DNA of 64,000 nucleotides from Colwellia sp. 75C3 (lineage in GTDB: Bacteria; Pseudomonadota; Gammaproteobacteria; Enterobacterales; Alteromonadaceae). The DNA lies in NCBI RefSeq assembly GCF_002836255.1, contig NZ_PJAU01000050.1, positions 1 through 64,000 on the forward strand, written 5' to 3'. The position numbers and the translations under genes were made by a program. A model generated the notes under the pieces. The model was given only the letters and a program-made list of their open reading frames with translations. It had not been told where the DNA came from and searched no databases. Below are positions 63,727 through 64,000 of this stretch, one piece after another; within the stretch, counting starts at the first letter, position 1; every line of letters starts with the position of its first letter.

Positions 63727-64000
63727 TGTATACCTCTACTTCAACTCAATGCTTGTATGAAATGAAAAGGTATTAGCTAAGGATAATTCGAAGCTAGCAG
63801 TAAAAGTGTTTATTGATAATAGGTTGTATGCTTCACATATAACCAAACATATCATTAGCAAAAAGAGCTTGCCGAATGTAGATGTGCATTTGGTAGTAAT
63901 ACAGTGGTTATAGTTGGTTTTTAATTCTATTTTTGGGAAGTATTCAGGGCAAGCCTGATGATTTTCTTGAAAGATCACAATTCAATTCCTCTAAGTAAAT
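63727..64000. other. Right edge, no supported gene
   Basis: A minus-strand frame of 80 codons (63736-63978) exists but shows no family, no ribosome-binding site and an unusual composition, so it is not called. The left part should contain the promoter of the gene at 63196-63726. Confidence 0.4.

Noticed and set aside
63736-63978. 80-codon minus-strand frame at the right edge
   Set aside because: It has no recognisable family, no ribosome-binding site and unusual cysteine-rich composition; it may be translated non-coding or repeat DNA.

Overview
The window is AT-rich DNA from a marine gammaproteobacterium, most likely of the order Alteromonadales and probably Colwellia or a close relative. 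The evidence is an arginine block that ends in a fused argininosuccinate lyase/acetyltransferase gene, argH(A), the order mrcA / pilMNOPQ-aroK-aroB-damX-dam, and a compatible-solute operon suited to salt-stressed marine cells. This placement comes from gene families and gene order, not from a database search. No rRNA, tRNA, CRISPR array, transposase or integrase gene was seen.

Bases 1-9200 hold arginine biosynthesis: argE (leftward, cut by the window edge), divergent from argC-argB-argF, then argG-argH(A), then a classical argA. A long palindrome lies between argF and argG, and a decayed copy of a dispersed inverted-repeat element lies between argH(A) and argA. Bases 9200-21300 are conserved core: mrcA (PBP1A) divergent from the type IV pilus assembly genes pilMNOPQ, then aroK, aroB, a DamX-like SPOR protein and dam. 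Bases 21300-24200 hold a YCF48/BNR-repeat protein, two small genes and a TorF-type outer-membrane protein, placed between dam and rpe-trpS.

Bases 26100-34100 hold an FHA protein and an HtrA-like protease gene that overlap, a class D beta-lactamase, a methionine-rich TonB receptor (probably for copper) and a secreted subtilase.

From about 34 kb the window is accessory in character. It carries an M19 dipeptidase, an intact yjbR/mmcQ-family gene, a four-gene operon that appears to make and degrade glucosylglycerate in a closed loop, a membrane GGDEF-EAL protein, a peptidase-like hydrolase divergent from a LytTR regulator, an SdiA-regulated-like lipoprotein, an LpxO-like hydroxylase divergent from a two-component system, an S41 peptidase, a DUF885 protein, a sulfatase-YHYH fusion, CIA30 and TIGR02450 proteins and a LysR regulator.

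The most striking signal is in this accessory region. The last ~47 codons of the yjbR gene recur five times downstream, always on the + strand, near 41.5, 44.5, 47.9, 53.1 and 57.2 kb. Three copies clearly begin at the same codon, and the blocks between them carry unrelated cargo. The 3' end of the GGDEF-EAL gene also has a duplicate, at 34.34 kb. This is the pattern expected if segments had repeatedly integrated at gene 3' ends, although no integrase remains. Two regulatory codes can also be read. An OmpR-type tandem box (TTGACA-N5-TTGACA) occurs upstream of the lipoprotein, the LpxO-like gene and the response regulator. A LytTR-type 9-12-9 direct repeat precedes the LytTR gene.
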